From contig NZ_VTGX01000002.1 in the NCBI RefSeq assembly GCF_009729095.1, forward strand, positions 62,001 through 126,000: a stretch of 64,000 nt of DNA, read 5' to 3'. The DNA is from Mycolicibacterium sp. CBMA 247. Lineage in GTDB: Bacteria > Actinomycetota > Actinomycetes > Mycobacteriales > Mycobacteriaceae. The number at the start of each line of letters is the position of its first letter. Positions within the stretch are counted from its first letter, which is position 1. Shown here one piece after another: positions 1-9,189 of the stretch. The notes beneath the pieces are model-generated. The model made no database searches. It worked only from the letters and a program-made list of their open reading frames with translations, and was not told where the DNA came from. Both the position numbers and the translations under genes were made by a program.

Positions 1-267
1 CTCGATCTCGGCGATGGCCTCCTCGGGGCGGATATCGCCGGAAGACATGTAGGCGACCGCATCGCACTGGGCGAACGCCGCGTCGACGTCGGTGGTCGCG
101 GTGACGCCGGTCGGGGCGTCGAGCTTGGCGAACGTCGCCGCGTCGCGACCCACCTTGTCCGGGGACGACGTGATGACTGCACCCAGTTCCAGACCCGGAA
201 ACGCAGTGGCCGATCGGATCGCCGTCGCACCCATGTTCCCCGTGCCCCACACCGCGATTCGACGCAT
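1..267 (-). CDS. Dihydrodipicolinate reductase-like NAD(P)-binding protein (5' part only)
   Basis: The first 89 residues are present; the gene continues past the left edge of the window. The protein begins MRRIAVWGTGNMG, a Rossmann-type GxGxxG dinucleotide site directly at the N-terminus. It continues with an oxidoreductase-like fold containing an AVITSSPDKVG segment. This resembles the DapB-like NAD(P)H-dependent amine dehydrogenase/reductase family that is widespread in mycobacteria. The start is the ATG at 265-267, just before the nucleotide-binding motif. It is transcribed divergently from fadE5 across a gap of about 235 bp. The substrate cannot be told from this fragment. Confidence 0.75.
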   Translation of the reverse strand, partial: MRRIAVWGTGNMGATAIRSATAFPGLELGAVITSSPDKVGRDAATFAKLDAPTGVTATTDVDAAFAQCDAVAYMSSGDIRPEEAIAEIE

Positions 268-441
268 CCGCCCACCCTAATGGTCAGATTCGTGAGGATC
301 GTCACATTACACTGAAACTGCAGGTCAGTATCGTTTGCAGGGAGAGGTACCAGCGTCGATCAACCGCTGGGTTGGTTAGCTGTCAAAAATTGCTCAGACG
401 ATCTTTGCGTTGAAGTTACCGAACGGTATAGTTGGTCGCAG

Positions 442-455
442 TTACTGGTGGGTAA
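442..455. promoter_or_regulatory. Operator-like element TTACTGGTGGGTAA upstream of fadE5
   Basis: The imperfect palindrome is flanked by G and C, giving GTTAC-N6-GTAAC. It lies 48 bp upstream of the fadE5 start. The element at 13206-13219 between fadA2 and fabG4 fits the same 14-bp pattern TTACT-nnn-G(A/G)GTAA. The shared sequence and spacing suggest one regulator for the fatty acyl genes. The binding protein is not identifiable here. Confidence 0.45.
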
Positions 456-503
456 CTTATCCCAAGTACCCAACCTCAGGTGGCATTCTCACAAGGAGGA
501 AAA

Positions 504-2339
504 GTGGGCCACTACAAGAGCAATGTCCGTGACCAGGTCTTTAACCTGTTCGACGTCTTCGGCATCGACAAGGTGTTCGGCACCGGTGCGTTTGCAGATC
601 TCGACCAGGATTCGGCTCGTGAGATGCTCGCGGAGATCGCCCGACTGGCCGAAGGCCCCATCGCCGAATCGTTCGCCGACGGTGATCGCAATCCCCCAGT
701 GTTCGACCCCAAGACCCACAGCGTCACGCTGCCCGCACCGTTCAAGAAGTCGATGCGTGCACTCCTCGAGGGCGGCTGGGACAAGGTCGGCCTTTCCGAA
801 GAACTCGGCGGCATGCCGGTGCCTCGCGCCCTTCAGTGGGCGCTGATCGAGCACGTTCTCGGCGCCAACCCTGCGGCCTACATGTACGCGATGGGCGCGG
901 GCATGTGCGAGATCTTCTACAACAACGCCACTGACGAGCAGAAGAAGTGGGCCGTGCTGGGCGCCGAGCGCGGCTGGGGCGCCACCATGGTGCTGACCGA
1001 GCCCGACGCGGGCTCCGATGTCGGCGCCGGCCGCACCAAGGCCGTCAAGCAGGACGACGGCACCTGGCACATCGACGGAGTGAAGCGCTTCATCACCTCT
1101 GCCGACTCCGATGATCTGTTCGAGAACATCATGCACCTGGTGCTGGCCCGCCCCGAGGGCGCAGGCCCGGGCACCAAGGGTCTGTCGCTGTTCTTCGTAC
1201 CGAAGTTCCACTTCGACCACGAAACCGGCGAACTGGGCGAGCGCAATGGCGCCTTCGTCACCAACGTCGAACACAAGATGGGCCTGAAGGTCTCCACCAC
1301 CTGTGAGCTGACCTTCGGCCAGCACGGCACCCCCGCCGTCGGCTGGCTGGTCGGCGAGGTGCACAACGGCATCGCGCAGATGTTCGACGTCATCGAGCAG
1401 GCCCGAATGATGGTGGGCACCAAGGCCATCGCGACCCTATCGACCGGTTACCTCAATGCTCTGGAGTACGCCAAGGAGCGCATCCAGGGTGCCGATCTGA
1501 CCCAGATGATGGACAAGACCGCTCCGCGTGTCTCCATCACCCATCACCCCGACGTGCGTCGCAGCCTGATGACCCAGAAGGCCTACGCCGAGGGCCTGCG
1601 TGCGCTGTACATCTACACGGCGACGTTCCAAGATGTCCCAGTGGCCCAGGCCGTGCATGGCATCGAGGGCGAGCTGGCGCACAAGGTCAACGACCTGCTG
1701 CTGCCGGTCGTCAAGGGTGTCGGCTCTGAGCGCGCCTACGAGAAGCTGACCGAGAGCCTGCAGACCCTGGGTGGTTCCGGCTTCCTGCAGGACTACCCGA
1801 TCGAGCAGTACATCCGCGACGCCAAGATCGACTCGCTGTACGAGGGCACCACCGCCATCCAGGCGCAGGACTTCTTCTTCCGCAAGATCGTCCGCGACAA
1901 GGGCCAGGCGCTGGCGTTCGTGGCTGGTGAGATCGAGCAGTTCATCAAGAACGAGTCGGGCAACGGCCGCTTGAAGACCGAGCGTGCACTGCTGGCCACC
2001 GCGCTGCAGGACGTCCAGGGCATGGCCGCCACCCTCACCGGGTACCTGATGGCCGCCCAGGAGGATGCCGCCAGCATCTACAAGGTGGGTCTGGGTTCGG
2101 TCCGCTTCCTGCTGTCGGTCGGCGACCTGCTGCTGGGCTGGCTGCTGCTGCGCCAGGCCGCAGTGGCCATCGAGAAGCTCGACGCCGGCGCCACCGGTGA
2201 CGAGCGCACCTACCTCGACGGCAAGATCGCCGCTGCGTCGTTCTTCGCCAAGAACATGCTGCCGCTGCTGACCAGCACCCGTCAGGTCGTCGAGACCATC
2301 GACAACGAGGTGATGGAGCTCGACGAGGCCGCGTTCTAA
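504..2339 (+). CDS. fadE5: Acyl-CoA dehydrogenase FadE5
   Basis: This is an FAD-dependent acyl-CoA dehydrogenase that introduces the alpha-beta double bond into acyl-CoA thioesters in beta-oxidation. The 611-aa product matches the length I recall for M. tuberculosis FadE5 (Rv0244c) and begins in the same way ([15 protein letters not shown]). Family features include [14 protein letters not shown] in the middle domain, the [17 protein letters not shown] segment and [15 protein letters not shown] near the C-terminal domain. I chose the GTG at 504 because AAGGAGG lies at 493-499; an in-frame GTG at 480 has no such site. A strong hairpin terminator follows the stop. In M. tuberculosis it adjoins fadA2; here 9 kb of accessory genes separate them. 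Confidence 0.95.
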   Translation: MGHYKSNVRDQVFNLFDVFGIDKVFGTGAFADLDQDSAREMLAEIARLAEGPIAESFADGDRNPPVFDPKTHSVTLPAPFKKSMRALLEGGWDKVGLSEELGGMPVPRALQWALIEHVLGANPAAYMYAMGAGMCEIFYNNATDEQKKWAVLGAERGWGATMVLTEPDAGSDVGAGRTKAVKQDDGTWHIDGVKRFITSADSDDLFENIMHLVLARPEGAGPGTKGLSLFFVPKFHFDHETGELGERNGAFVTNVEHKMGLKVSTTCELTFGQHGTPAVGWLVGEVHNGIAQMFDVIEQARMMVGTKAIATLSTGYLNALEYAKERIQGADLTQMMDKTAPRVSITHHPDVRRSLMTQKAYAEGLRALYIYTATFQDVPVAQAVHGIEGELAHKVNDLLLPVVKGVGSERAYEKLTESLQTLGGSGFLQDYPIEQYIRDAKIDSLYEGTTAIQAQDFFFRKIVRDKGQALAFVAGEIEQFIKNESGNGRLKTERALLATALQDVQGMAATLTGYLMAAQEDAASIYKVGLGSVRFLLSVGDLLLGWLLLRQAAVAIEKLDAGATGDERTYLDGKIAAASFFAKNMLPLLTSTRQVVETIDNEVMELDEAAF

Positions 2340-2351
2340 AAAGCCGCTGAC

Positions 2352-2385
2352 CAATGAGGCCCCGGGTTCGCCCGGGGCCTCATTG
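2352..2385. terminator. Hairpin terminator after fadE5
   Basis: Perfect 15-bp arms (352-366 and 371-385 of this kilobase) close on a TTCG tetraloop 12 bp after the fadE5 stop. The run that follows is CGTTT rather than a long T tract, as is common in GC-rich actinobacteria. Confidence 0.85.
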
Positions 2386-2412
2386 CGTTTGGGGGACAGG
2401 CAAACTGGACCC

Positions 2413-3051
2413 ATGACCGAAGCCCGCGGCATCCTGCTGGTTGTCTCACTGATGGCGACGACCGCGCTGACCCTGGCCCTGGGGATCACCGATCCGGCCG
2501 CACCGATGTCCTACCCGACCAAGTTCCTGGTGTGGAACCTCGTTCTGGCCTGGATCCCGATGATCTTCGCGATCGCTTTCGATCTCGTCGAGCGACGCCT
2601 GTGGCTGCTGCCGCTGGGCCTGGGCTGGCTGGCGTTCCTGCCGAATGCGCCCTATCTGGTGACCGATCTGGTCCATCTCGGCGAGGGCTACGAACTGTGG
2701 CGCCACGTGCTGCAGTACGGGTTCGCCGCGTGGACCGGGATCCTGCTCGGCGTGGTGTCGTTGCTGCTGGTGCATCGGCGGCTGGGCGACGAATTCGGCG
2801 CCGTCTGGGGCTGGCTGGTCGCCGTGCTGTCCGTCGGGCTGTGCGCGGTCGGGGTGGTGATCGGCCGGTTCCAGCGGTGGAACTCCTGGGATCTGGTGAC
2901 CCGCCCCGATGCGGTGGTGGCAGCGACGTTCGAATGGGTGCGCTCACCGCTGTCCTACGTGCAGTCGACGGGTGTGGCGATAGCCGTTGCGGCGTTCTTC
3001 GGGTTGGCCTATCTGACCATCTGGTCGCTGCGCGGATTGCGCGCCGGCTAG
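2413..3051 (+). CDS. DUF1361 integral membrane protein
   Basis: The 212-aa protein has about six hydrophobic segments and the DUF1361 signature FLPNAPYLVTDLVHL at about residues 76-90. A later GRFQRWNSWDL segment also fits the family. No biochemical role is established for the family as far as I know, so none is assigned. The ATG at 2413 puts the first hydrophobic segment right at the N-terminus. It stands alone between the fadE5 terminator and a convergent MerR gene, with 19 bp between the two 3' ends. Confidence 0.8.
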   Translation: MTEARGILLVVSLMATTALTLALGITDPAAPMSYPTKFLVWNLVLAWIPMIFAIAFDLVERRLWLLPLGLGWLAFLPNAPYLVTDLVHLGEGYELWRHVLQYGFAAWTGILLGVVSLLLVHRRLGDEFGAVWGWLVAVLSVGLCAVGVVIGRFQRWNSWDLVTRPDAVVAATFEWVRSPLSYVQSTGVAIAVAAFFGLAYLTIWSLRGLRAG

Positions 3052-3070
3052 CTGCCACAGGACAGGAAGC

Positions 3071-3823
3071 TCATGACGCCGGACCCGGCGCCCATGCGCC
3101 CTCCGCCCGGTCTGCACGGTCGAGGCCTGGTGCGATGAGCTCCGAGAGACCAGCCCCTGCTCGAAGGAGCGCAATGGAGCGTTGGGCGATGGCATGAAGC
3201 CGCTCGTCGAGCGCCTCGAGCGAGTGCGTGACTTCGGGGAGTTCGCGAACGGCCCTGATCGCGGCCTGTACGTCCGGGATCCCGTAGCCACCCGCGCGGA
3301 GAGCTGTTGTGATGCGGGCCTCGCGGATGGCGGTCAGGTGGTAGCGGCGCACTGCGCCTGCGGGAGCCGAGATTCGCTCTGGTGCCACCAGACCGATGCT
3401 CTCCCAGAATCGCAGCGCGGATGCCTTGACCCCCAGCGCCTGCGACAACTCCGTGATGGTCATGGAATCGGCCTCCACCGGCTCGGCGTCGGTCGTCGCT
3501 TCGGCACTGATGGCTTCCAGCGCCGCGCGAGCTGCCAGTGTTTGCTCCCGCTCAACGTTGAGGCGCGTATGGAACAAACAGACCAGAGCAGCCGCCTGGC
3601 CGGGCGGAAGCGAGCGGATCTCACGCATCGCCTGACGCGCGTCGACCGGTCCCACAGCCTCAGCCAGATCTCGGTAGGTGCGAAGAGTGCGGACGTGCAT
3701 GTCTGAGAACTGTCGATAGCCGTTGGGCCGCCGTCGCGCGGTGGGTATGACGCCGAGGCCCTCGAGATCTCGGATCTGCTGCGCCGAGTATCCGGTCGAC
3801 GCAACAACTTCGGCGGTATTCAC
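3071..3823 (-). CDS. MerR-type regulator with two helix-turn-helix domains
   Basis: The 250-aa protein has an N-terminal MerR-like helix-turn-helix (about residues 1-70: TAEVVASTGYSAQQIRDLE, then RRRPNGYRQFSD). A second MerR-like domain lies at about 120-190 (MTITELSQALGVKASALRFWE, then RRYHLTAIREARI). Having two such domains in one chain is unusual, because classical MerR proteins are dimers of single-domain chains. The start is the GTG at 3823, preceded by GGAGG. It is divergent from the DUF6194 gene, and a GTTCA-CCCT-TGAAC palindrome abuts that gene's start codon. It probably regulates this pair; the inducer is unknown. Confidence 0.82.
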   Translation of the reverse strand: MNTAEVVASTGYSAQQIRDLEGLGVIPTARRRPNGYRQFSDMHVRTLRTYRDLAEAVGPVDARQAMREIRSLPPGQAAALVCLFHTRLNVEREQTLAARAALEAISAEATTDAEPVEADSMTITELSQALGVKASALRFWESIGLVAPERISAPAGAVRRYHLTAIREARITTALRAGGYGIPDVQAAIRAVRELPEVTHSLEALDERLHAIAQRSIALLRAGAGLSELIAPGLDRADRAEGAWAPGPAS

Positions 3824-3848
3824 CCAAAACCCTCCATAGGCACTTTAA

Positions 3849-3862
3849 GTTCACCCTTGAAC
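3849..3862. promoter_or_regulatory. Palindrome GTTCA-N4-TGAAC in the MerR/DUF6194 divergent promoter
   Basis: Five-base arms with a 4-nt spacer end one base before the ATG of the DUF6194 gene and 26 bp from the MerR start. A MerR operator is inferred from position only. Binding here would block translation or initiation of the DUF6194 gene. Confidence 0.4.
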
Positions 3863-3863
3863 C

Positions 3864-4355
3864 ATGAGTCTGGAACAGATCCTCGAGGCAGTCCGGGAAT
3901 TCGACGGAGTTCTCGAACTCGCGCCCACCGCCGGCAGCGAGTTTCCGGAGATCGCCTGGGGAGATCACTTTTTCTACTACGCACCCGACGGGAAGGTTCC
4001 GGCACGTGAGCAGCCATACGCGACCGTCGTGACGAAGAACTATCCCGACGACACCTCGTGCGACCTCGACACCCCGGGCCGCCGGCGACTGAACATCCAT
4101 GTCGGGAGGGGTCATTTCATCAAGCTCACCGGCGAGGATCCCCGCTCCGAGCCAGCCGCTTGGGACTATTCGGCCACCGACATCGTCGTGCCGCATCCCC
4201 TGTACCGACGCCAGGGCTGGGTGTCGATCATCAACCCTGGCGAGGGCACCCATCGGCAGGCGCTTGTCCTCTTGCGCGCGGCGCACGACGACGCCAAGCG
4301 CCGATTTCTCCGCAGGCGGGGCGCGCAGGTTCTTGGCGTACGTGGGGACCGATGA
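3864..4355 (+). CDS. DUF6194-type hypothetical protein
   Basis: This is a 163-aa soluble protein beginning MSLEQILEAVREFDGV. It has GDHFFYYAPDG and a middle RRRLNIHVGR segment, then a conserved VVPHPLYRRQGWVSIINPG stretch. It resembles a family of about 150-aa actinobacterial proteins (DUF6194) with no assigned activity. The ATG sits directly after a palindrome shared with the divergent MerR gene, which suggests MerR control and possibly a leaderless transcript. The last 15 residues are basic and may be a run-on relative to the family. Confidence 0.65.
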   Translation: MSLEQILEAVREFDGVLELAPTAGSEFPEIAWGDHFFYYAPDGKVPAREQPYATVVTKNYPDDTSCDLDTPGRRRLNIHVGRGHFIKLTGEDPRSEPAAWDYSATDIVVPHPLYRRQGWVSIINPGEGTHRQALVLLRAAHDDAKRRFLRRRGAQVLGVRGDR

Positions 4356-4423
4356 CCCTGCCTTGCCCGGCGAACCGGGCTTCCTGGCCGACCACGTACA
4401 CCGGCCGGTCCGTGCGCGAGCTG

Positions 4424-5050
4424 CTACCCGCGGAAACGCGTCAGGCTGGGCATCAACACGTCGTCCACCAGTGCGCGAACCGTCTCCGCGGTCGGCGGAC
4501 GTCCGGGGATCAGCGATCGAAACACCAGATATCCCGGCAGCACATCCCACAATTCGGTGTGGATCGCCGCGGCGGCGATCTCGCCCCGGTTGACCGCCTC
4601 GGTCAGCACCTCGGTCATCAGCAGTTTGCGCTGGAGCACGAACTGGTTCTGCAGGGCCTCACTCAACTCCGGGCAGTGCGCGATCTCCGACATGATGGCG
4701 CTCATCGTGCTGGCGTGCTCACGGGCCTGCTCGCACACCGAAGCACCGATGCGCAGGAGGTCGGTGCGCAGAGAGCCGGTGCGCGGCGGGACCAGCTGAA
4801 CCCGCGTGCCCTCGATGAATGCCGCGAGCACGAGCTCGGTCTTCGACGGCCATCGCCGGTAGATGGTGGACTTGCTGGACTTTGCCTCGGTCGCCACGGC
4901 TTCCACGGTCAACCGGTCGTATCCGTGCTGCTGCAACAACCGCAGGGTCACCGCCAACAACTCGGTCTCACGGTCGGTCCACTGTGAGGCCGACGCCGGG
5001 GCCGAAACATCTTGCGTCGAAGCGGGAGACACGCGGGGAAACCTTTCCAT
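4424..5050 (-). CDS. TetR family regulator, likely repressor of mmpS-mmpL
   Basis: The 208-aa protein has an N-terminal TetR DNA-binding domain (about residues 24-70) with the typical TVEAVATEAKSSKSTIYRRW helix-turn-helix. A ligand-binding helical domain follows. It is divergent from mmpS-mmpL, and the 137-bp gap contains a near-perfect 22-bp palindrome at 5096-5117. TetR genes next to mmpS/mmpL pairs control drug or siderophore export in several mycobacteria, so autoregulation plus repression of the transporter is the likely arrangement. The ligand is unknown. Confidence 0.88.
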   Translation of the reverse strand: MERFPRVSPASTQDVSAPASASQWTDRETELLAVTLRLLQQHGYDRLTVEAVATEAKSSKSTIYRRWPSKTELVLAAFIEGTRVQLVPPRTGSLRTDLLRIGASVCEQAREHASTMSAIMSEIAHCPELSEALQNQFVLQRKLLMTEVLTEAVNRGEIAAAAIHTELWDVLPGYLVFRSLIPGRPPTAETVRALVDDVLMPSLTRFRG

Positions 5051-5095
5051 AGCGGTGGGCCGAGTCCACTGTCCATAAAGCCTTGCCCTATCTAG

Positions 5096-5117
5096 AACTG
5101 TACCGTACGGTACCGTT
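5096..5117. promoter_or_regulatory. 22-bp palindromic operator between tetR and mmpS
   Basis: The central 14 bp, GTACCGTACGGTAC (5100-5113), is a perfect palindrome. Extension to AAC on the left and GTT on the right gives 22 bp with one mismatched pair. It lies 46 bp upstream of the TetR start and about 70 bp upstream of mmpS, as expected for a TetR operator. Confidence 0.7.
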
Positions 5118-5187
5118 CAGGCGCTTGGAACGGCCGAAGGCTCTCGCCTCAAGGCGCGTTGTGTGCTTGTTCTCGAAAGGCTCTGAG

Positions 5188-5634
5188 ATGCAGGGGATCT
5201 CGGTAGGCAGCCTGGTAAGGCGGCGCTGGATGGTGATCGTGGCCGCGCTTGTGGTGGCGGTCGTCGCCTTCTCCGTCAGCCGGCTGCACGGCATATTCGG
5301 TTCCGACAACGAGGTGTCACGCCCTAGTGCTGACACCCTGGAGAACACCGGTTACAACCCGAAGCGGGTTCTGTTCGAAGTCTTCGGCCCACCGGGTTCG
5401 GTCGCCACCATCAACTTCTTGGACATCGACGCACAACCCCAACGGGCCGAGGATGTGACCCTGCCGTGGTCGCACATGCTGGTCACGGATGACCCAACAC
5501 TGTTCGCCGACCTCCGGGCACAAGGCGACGGCGAGTACATCGGGTGCCGCATCACCGTCAATGGTGTGGTCAAGGACGAAAGGTCCACCGACAACGTGAA
5601 CGGCTACATCGCCTGCTTGGACAAATCAGCATGA
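5188..5634 (+). CDS. MmpS family membrane protein
   Basis: This is a 148-aa partner protein for an MmpL transporter. One transmembrane segment lies at about residues 14-32 ([17 protein letters not shown]). A periplasmic beta-rich domain follows, with [19 protein letters not shown] and GYIACLD at the end, as in MmpS4/MmpS5. I chose the ATG at 5188 because it places the basic residues just before the membrane segment. Its stop overlaps the mmpL start (ATGA), so the two are translationally coupled. The pair likely exports a lipid, siderophore or drug, under the divergent TetR. Confidence 0.9.
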   Translation: MQGISVGSLVRRRWMVIVAALVVAVVAFSVSRLHGIFGSDNEVSRPSADTLENTGYNPKRVLFEVFGPPGSVATINFLDIDAQPQRAEDVTLPWSHMLVTDDPTLFADLRAQGDGEYIGCRITVNGVVKDERSTDNVNGYIACLDKSA

Positions 5635-8528
5635 GCAACGAGCACAGGGCAGCCGAGGGTTCAGTTGCAGGTTCTAGGACGGCGCGCACCATCCGCCTGC
5701 TCGCCGTGCCCATCGTGCTGCTGTGGGTGGCCGTCGCCGCCCTGACGAACACCCTTGTGCCACAGTTGGAGGTCGTCGGCGCAGCACGCTCGGTGGGGTT
5801 GAACGCGCCCGACGCTCCGTCGACTCAGGCGATGCGACATATCGGCCAGGTCTTCGACGAGTTCAACTCGGACAGCGCAGCCATGATCGTGCTCGAAGGC
5901 GACAAGCCGCTGGGCGACGACGCCCACCACTTCTACGACACCCTGGTACAGCGACTAGCCCAGGACACCAAGCACGTCGAGCACATTCAGGACTTCTGGG
6001 GAGATCCGCTCACCGCGGGCGGTTCGCAGAGCAAGGACGGCAAAGCCGCCTTGGTGCAGGTGTACTTGGCCGGTAACCAGGGCGAAGCGCTATCCAACCA
6101 ATCCGTCGACGCCATCCGCGAAATCGTGGCGAGCGTCCCACCGCCGCCCGGGGTCAAGGCCTACGTCACCGGCGCTGCACCGCTGATCACGGACAACTTC
6201 GAAGTGGGTAGCGCAGGCACCCATAAGGTCACCGGCATAACCTTTTTGGTCATCGCGGTGATGCTGCTCGTCGTCTACCGCTCACTGGCCACGATGCTGA
6301 TCATGCTCGCCACGGTCCTCATCGAGCTGGCTGCCGCCCGAGGCGTCGTGGCCGCACTCGCGCATTCCGGGGTCATCGGCCTGTCCACCTATTCGACGAA
6401 TCTGCTAACCCTGTTGGCGATCGCCGCGGGCACGGATTACGGCATCTTTGTCGTCGGCCGGTATCACGAAGCACGCAGCCGCGGCATGGACCGAGAAGCT
6501 GCGTATCACGACATGTTTCGTGGGACCGTGCACGTCATCGTCGGCTCGGGGCTGACCATCGCCGGCGCGGTGGCCTGCCTGTACTTCACCCGGCTGCCCT
6601 ATTTTCAGACGCTGGGTGTGCCGGCGGCCATCGGGGTGCTCGTGACGCTGGCCGCCGCGCTGACCCTGGGGCCCGCCGTGCTGACCATCTGCAGCCGGTT
6701 CGGACTGTTGGAGCCGAAACGCAAAGCGCGGGCCCGCGGATGGCGCCGTATCGGCACTGCCATCGTGCGTTGGCCCGGTCCAATCCTGGTGGTGTCATGC
6801 GCGATCGCGCTGATCGGTCTGCTCGCTCTGCCGGGGTACAAGACCAGCTACGACGGCCGTCCCTATCTTCCCGCGTCTGCACCGGCCAACGTCGGCTACG
6901 CGGCCGCCTCCCGCCACTTCTCGGAGGCGCGACTGAACCCCGAGCTACTGATGATCGAAACCGATCACGACATGCGCAACCCCACGGACATGCTGGTCCT
7001 CGAACGCGTCGCCAAAGCCGTTCTGCACACCCGCGGAGTTTCCCTGGTGCAATCGATCACCCGCCCCCTGGGCACGCCAATCAAGCACAGCTCCATTCCA
7101 TTTCAGATCAGCGCGCAAAGCGCCAGCCAGATCATGAACCTGGGCTATCAGCAGGACCGCGCAGCGGATCTGCTCAAACAGGCCAACGAGCTGTCGAACA
7201 CGATCAACATCCTCAAGAAGCAAATCTCACTGCAGCAGGCCAGCGCCGACGCCACCCATGAGCAGACCCAGGCCTTCCACGACACCGTCACGATCGTGAA
7301 CGACCTGCGCGACAAGATCGCGAATTTCGACGACCAGTTCCGGCCCCTGCGCAACTACTTCTACTGGGAGCCGCACTGTTTCGACATTCCCATGTGCGCG
7401 GCGCTGAGATCGGTGTTCGACGCCCTCGACGGCATCGACAAGCTCAGCGATCAGTTCGGGCAGATCACGGCGAGCCTGGACAAGCTCGATGCGCTCCAAC
7501 CACAACTGCTGGCGCTGCTGCCACCGCAGATCGCCATTCAGGAGCGAAACCGTGACCTCACCCTGTCCAATTACGCCACCACCTCCGGGACCAACTCACA
7601 GTCCGAGGAGGCCCTGCGCAATGCGACCGCGATGGGGCAGGCGTTCGACTCCGCCAAGAACGACGACTCCTTCTATCTGCCGCCGGAAGCATTCGACAAC
7701 CCCGATTTCAAACGCGGCTTGAAACTGTTCCTCTCCCCCGATGGCAAGGCCGCCCGCATGATCATCACGCATGAGGGCAATCCCGCTACCTCCGAAGGCA
7801 TCTCACACATCGACGCGATCAAGGACTCCGCGTTCGACGCGATCAAGGCCACCCCCCTGTCGGATGCCAAGATCTATGTGGCCGGAACCGCGTCCGCGTA
7901 CAAGGACATTCAGGACGGCGCCAAATACGACCTGTTGATCGCCGCCTTGGCCGCGATAAGCCTCATCCTGCTCATCATGATGTTCATCACCCGCAGCTTG
8001 GTCGCCGCATTCGTCATCGTCGGCACCGTGGTGCTGTCGTTGGGGGCATCATTCGGCCTGTCGGTCCTGGTGTGGCAGTACATCTTCGGTGTCCCGCTGT
8101 ACTGGATCGTGCTGGCACTGGCCATCATCCTCCTACTTGCGGTGGGCGCGGACTACAACCTGCTGCTGATATCCAGGTTCCAAGAAGAGATCGGTGCGGG
8201 ACTCAAGACAGGCGTCATCCGCGCCATGACCGGCACCGGCAAGGTCGTCACGGCAGCCGGTCTGGTGTTCGCCGCCACGATGTCCTCGTTCATCTTCAGC
8301 GATCTCATCGTCCTCGGCCAGATCGGCACTACCATCGGCCTCGGCCTGCTCTTCGACACCTTGATCGTGCGGTCGTTCATGACACCGTCCATCGCAGCCA
8401 TGATGGGGCGGTGGTTCTGGTGGCCGCAGATCGTGCGGCCCCGTCCCGCCAGCCGGATGTTGCGCCCGTACGGAACCCGCACCTCGGTTCGCCAACTGCT
8501 CGAAACTGAGCCCGAACAGGCCACCTGA
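5631..8528 (+). CDS. MmpL family RND transporter
   Basis: The 965-aa protein is a proton-driven RND exporter of the inner membrane. The first helix is at about residues 22-45, followed by a large periplasmic domain and two membrane bundles. Each bundle carries the conserved Asp-Tyr pair used in proton relay (GTDYGIF and GADYNLLL). The second periplasmic domain has a heptad-rich coiled-coil region (about residues 490-640, with [13 protein letters not shown]), typical of the MmpL4/5 type. The ATG overlaps the mmpS stop. No large cytoplasmic C-terminal domain is present, unlike MmpL3. The exported substrate cannot be inferred. Confidence 0.93.
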   Translation: MSNEHRAAEGSVAGSRTARTIRLLAVPIVLLWVAVAALTNTLVPQLEVVGAARSVGLNAPDAPSTQAMRHIGQVFDEFNSDSAAMIVLEGDKPLGDDAHHFYDTLVQRLAQDTKHVEHIQDFWGDPLTAGGSQSKDGKAALVQVYLAGNQGEALSNQSVDAIREIVASVPPPPGVKAYVTGAAPLITDNFEVGSAGTHKVTGITFLVIAVMLLVVYRSLATMLIMLATVLIELAAARGVVAALAHSGVIGLSTYSTNLLTLLAIAAGTDYGIFVVGRYHEARSRGMDREAAYHDMFRGTVHVIVGSGLTIAGAVACLYFTRLPYFQTLGVPAAIGVLVTLAAALTLGPAVLTICSRFGLLEPKRKARARGWRRIGTAIVRWPGPILVVSCAIALIGLLALPGYKTSYDGRPYLPASAPANVGYAAASRHFSEARLNPELLMIETDHDMRNPTDMLVLERVAKAVLHTRGVSLVQSITRPLGTPIKHSSIPFQISAQSASQIMNLGYQQDRAADLLKQANELSNTINILKKQISLQQASADATHEQTQAFHDTVTIVNDLRDKIANFDDQFRPLRNYFYWEPHCFDIPMCAALRSVFDALDGIDKLSDQFGQITASLDKLDALQPQLLALLPPQIAIQERNRDLTLSNYATTSGTNSQSEEALRNATAMGQAFDSAKNDDSFYLPPEAFDNPDFKRGLKLFLSPDGKAARMIITHEGNPATSEGISHIDAIKDSAFDAIKATPLSDAKIYVAGTASAYKDIQDGAKYDLLIAALAAISLILLIMMFITRSLVAAFVIVGTVVLSLGASFGLSVLVWQYIFGVPLYWIVLALAIILLLAVGADYNLLLISRFQEEIGAGLKTGVIRAMTGTGKVVTAAGLVFAATMSSFIFSDLIVLGQIGTTIGLGLLFDTLIVRSFMTPSIAAMMGRWFWWPQIVRPRPASRMLRPYGTRTSVRQLLETEPEQAT

Positions 8529-8541
8529 GGGTCTGTACGGC

Positions 8542-9189
8542 TCAAGAATTCAGGTAGGTGACGACCGCCAGCACGCGCCGGTGATGGGCCGTCGACGGCG
8601 GCAGGTCGAGTTTGGTGAAGATACCGCCGATGTGCTTCTCGACGGCACGCTCGGAGATCGAAAGGTGCTCGGCCAGAGCGCTGTTGGAATGTCCCTCAGC
8701 CATCAGCGCAAGAACTTCGCGTTCGCGGGGAGTCAAGCGGGCCAGCGCATCGCCACTACGCCGGGTCCCCATCAGCTGGCGCACCACCTCCGGATCGAGA
8801 GCGGTGCCCCCGGCAGCGACGCGCCGCACCGCGGCGTCAAACTCGCCGATGTCGGCGACCCGGTCCTTGAGCAGATAGCCCACCCCTTCCGGGTTTCCGG
8901 CCAACAACTCAGCGGCATAACGAGTCTCGACCCACTGCGAGAACACCAGCACACCCACATCCGGATGCGAACGCCGCAACGACACCGCTGCGACCAGGCC
9001 TTCGTCGGTGAAGGTCGGCGGCATCCGGATGTCGATGACGAATACATCCGGCCGCTGCGACTCGGCGATCTCCCGCACCTTGTCGGCGGTACCGACCTTG
9101 GCCACCACCTCGTGCCCGCGTTCGACGAGCAACTGAGTAAGCCCGTCGCGCAGGATCGCGTTGTCCTCGGCGATCGCCAGTCGGGTCAT
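8542..9189 (-). CDS. NarL/LuxR-type response regulator
   Basis: The 215-aa protein has a receiver domain with the acidic pocket near residues 8-9 and phospho-acceptor Asp53 (VIDIRMPP). A LuxR helix-turn-helix follows at about 150-210 (LTPREREVLALMAEGHSNSALAEHLSISERAVEKHIGGIF read in pieces). It is the second gene of a two-gene operon; its ATG overlaps the stop of the sensor kinase by 4 bp. It is convergent with mmpL, with only 13 bp between the stops. It should be phosphorylated by the adjacent kinase; targets are unknown. Confidence 0.92.
   Translation of the reverse strand: MTRLAIAEDNAILRDGLTQLLVERGHEVVAKVGTADKVREIAESQRPDVFVIDIRMPPTFTDEGLVAAVSLRRSHPDVGVLVFSQWVETRYAAELLAGNPEGVGYLLKDRVADIGEFDAAVRRVAAGGTALDPEVVRQLMGTRRSGDALARLTPREREVLALMAEGHSNSALAEHLSISERAVEKHIGGIFTKLDLPPSTAHHRRVLAVVTYLNS

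Noticed and set aside
1437-2489. Long minus-strand open frame opposite fadE5
   Set aside because: It is a GC-rich shadow of fadE5: low-complexity composition, no family pattern, and the other strand encodes a clear acyl-CoA dehydrogenase.
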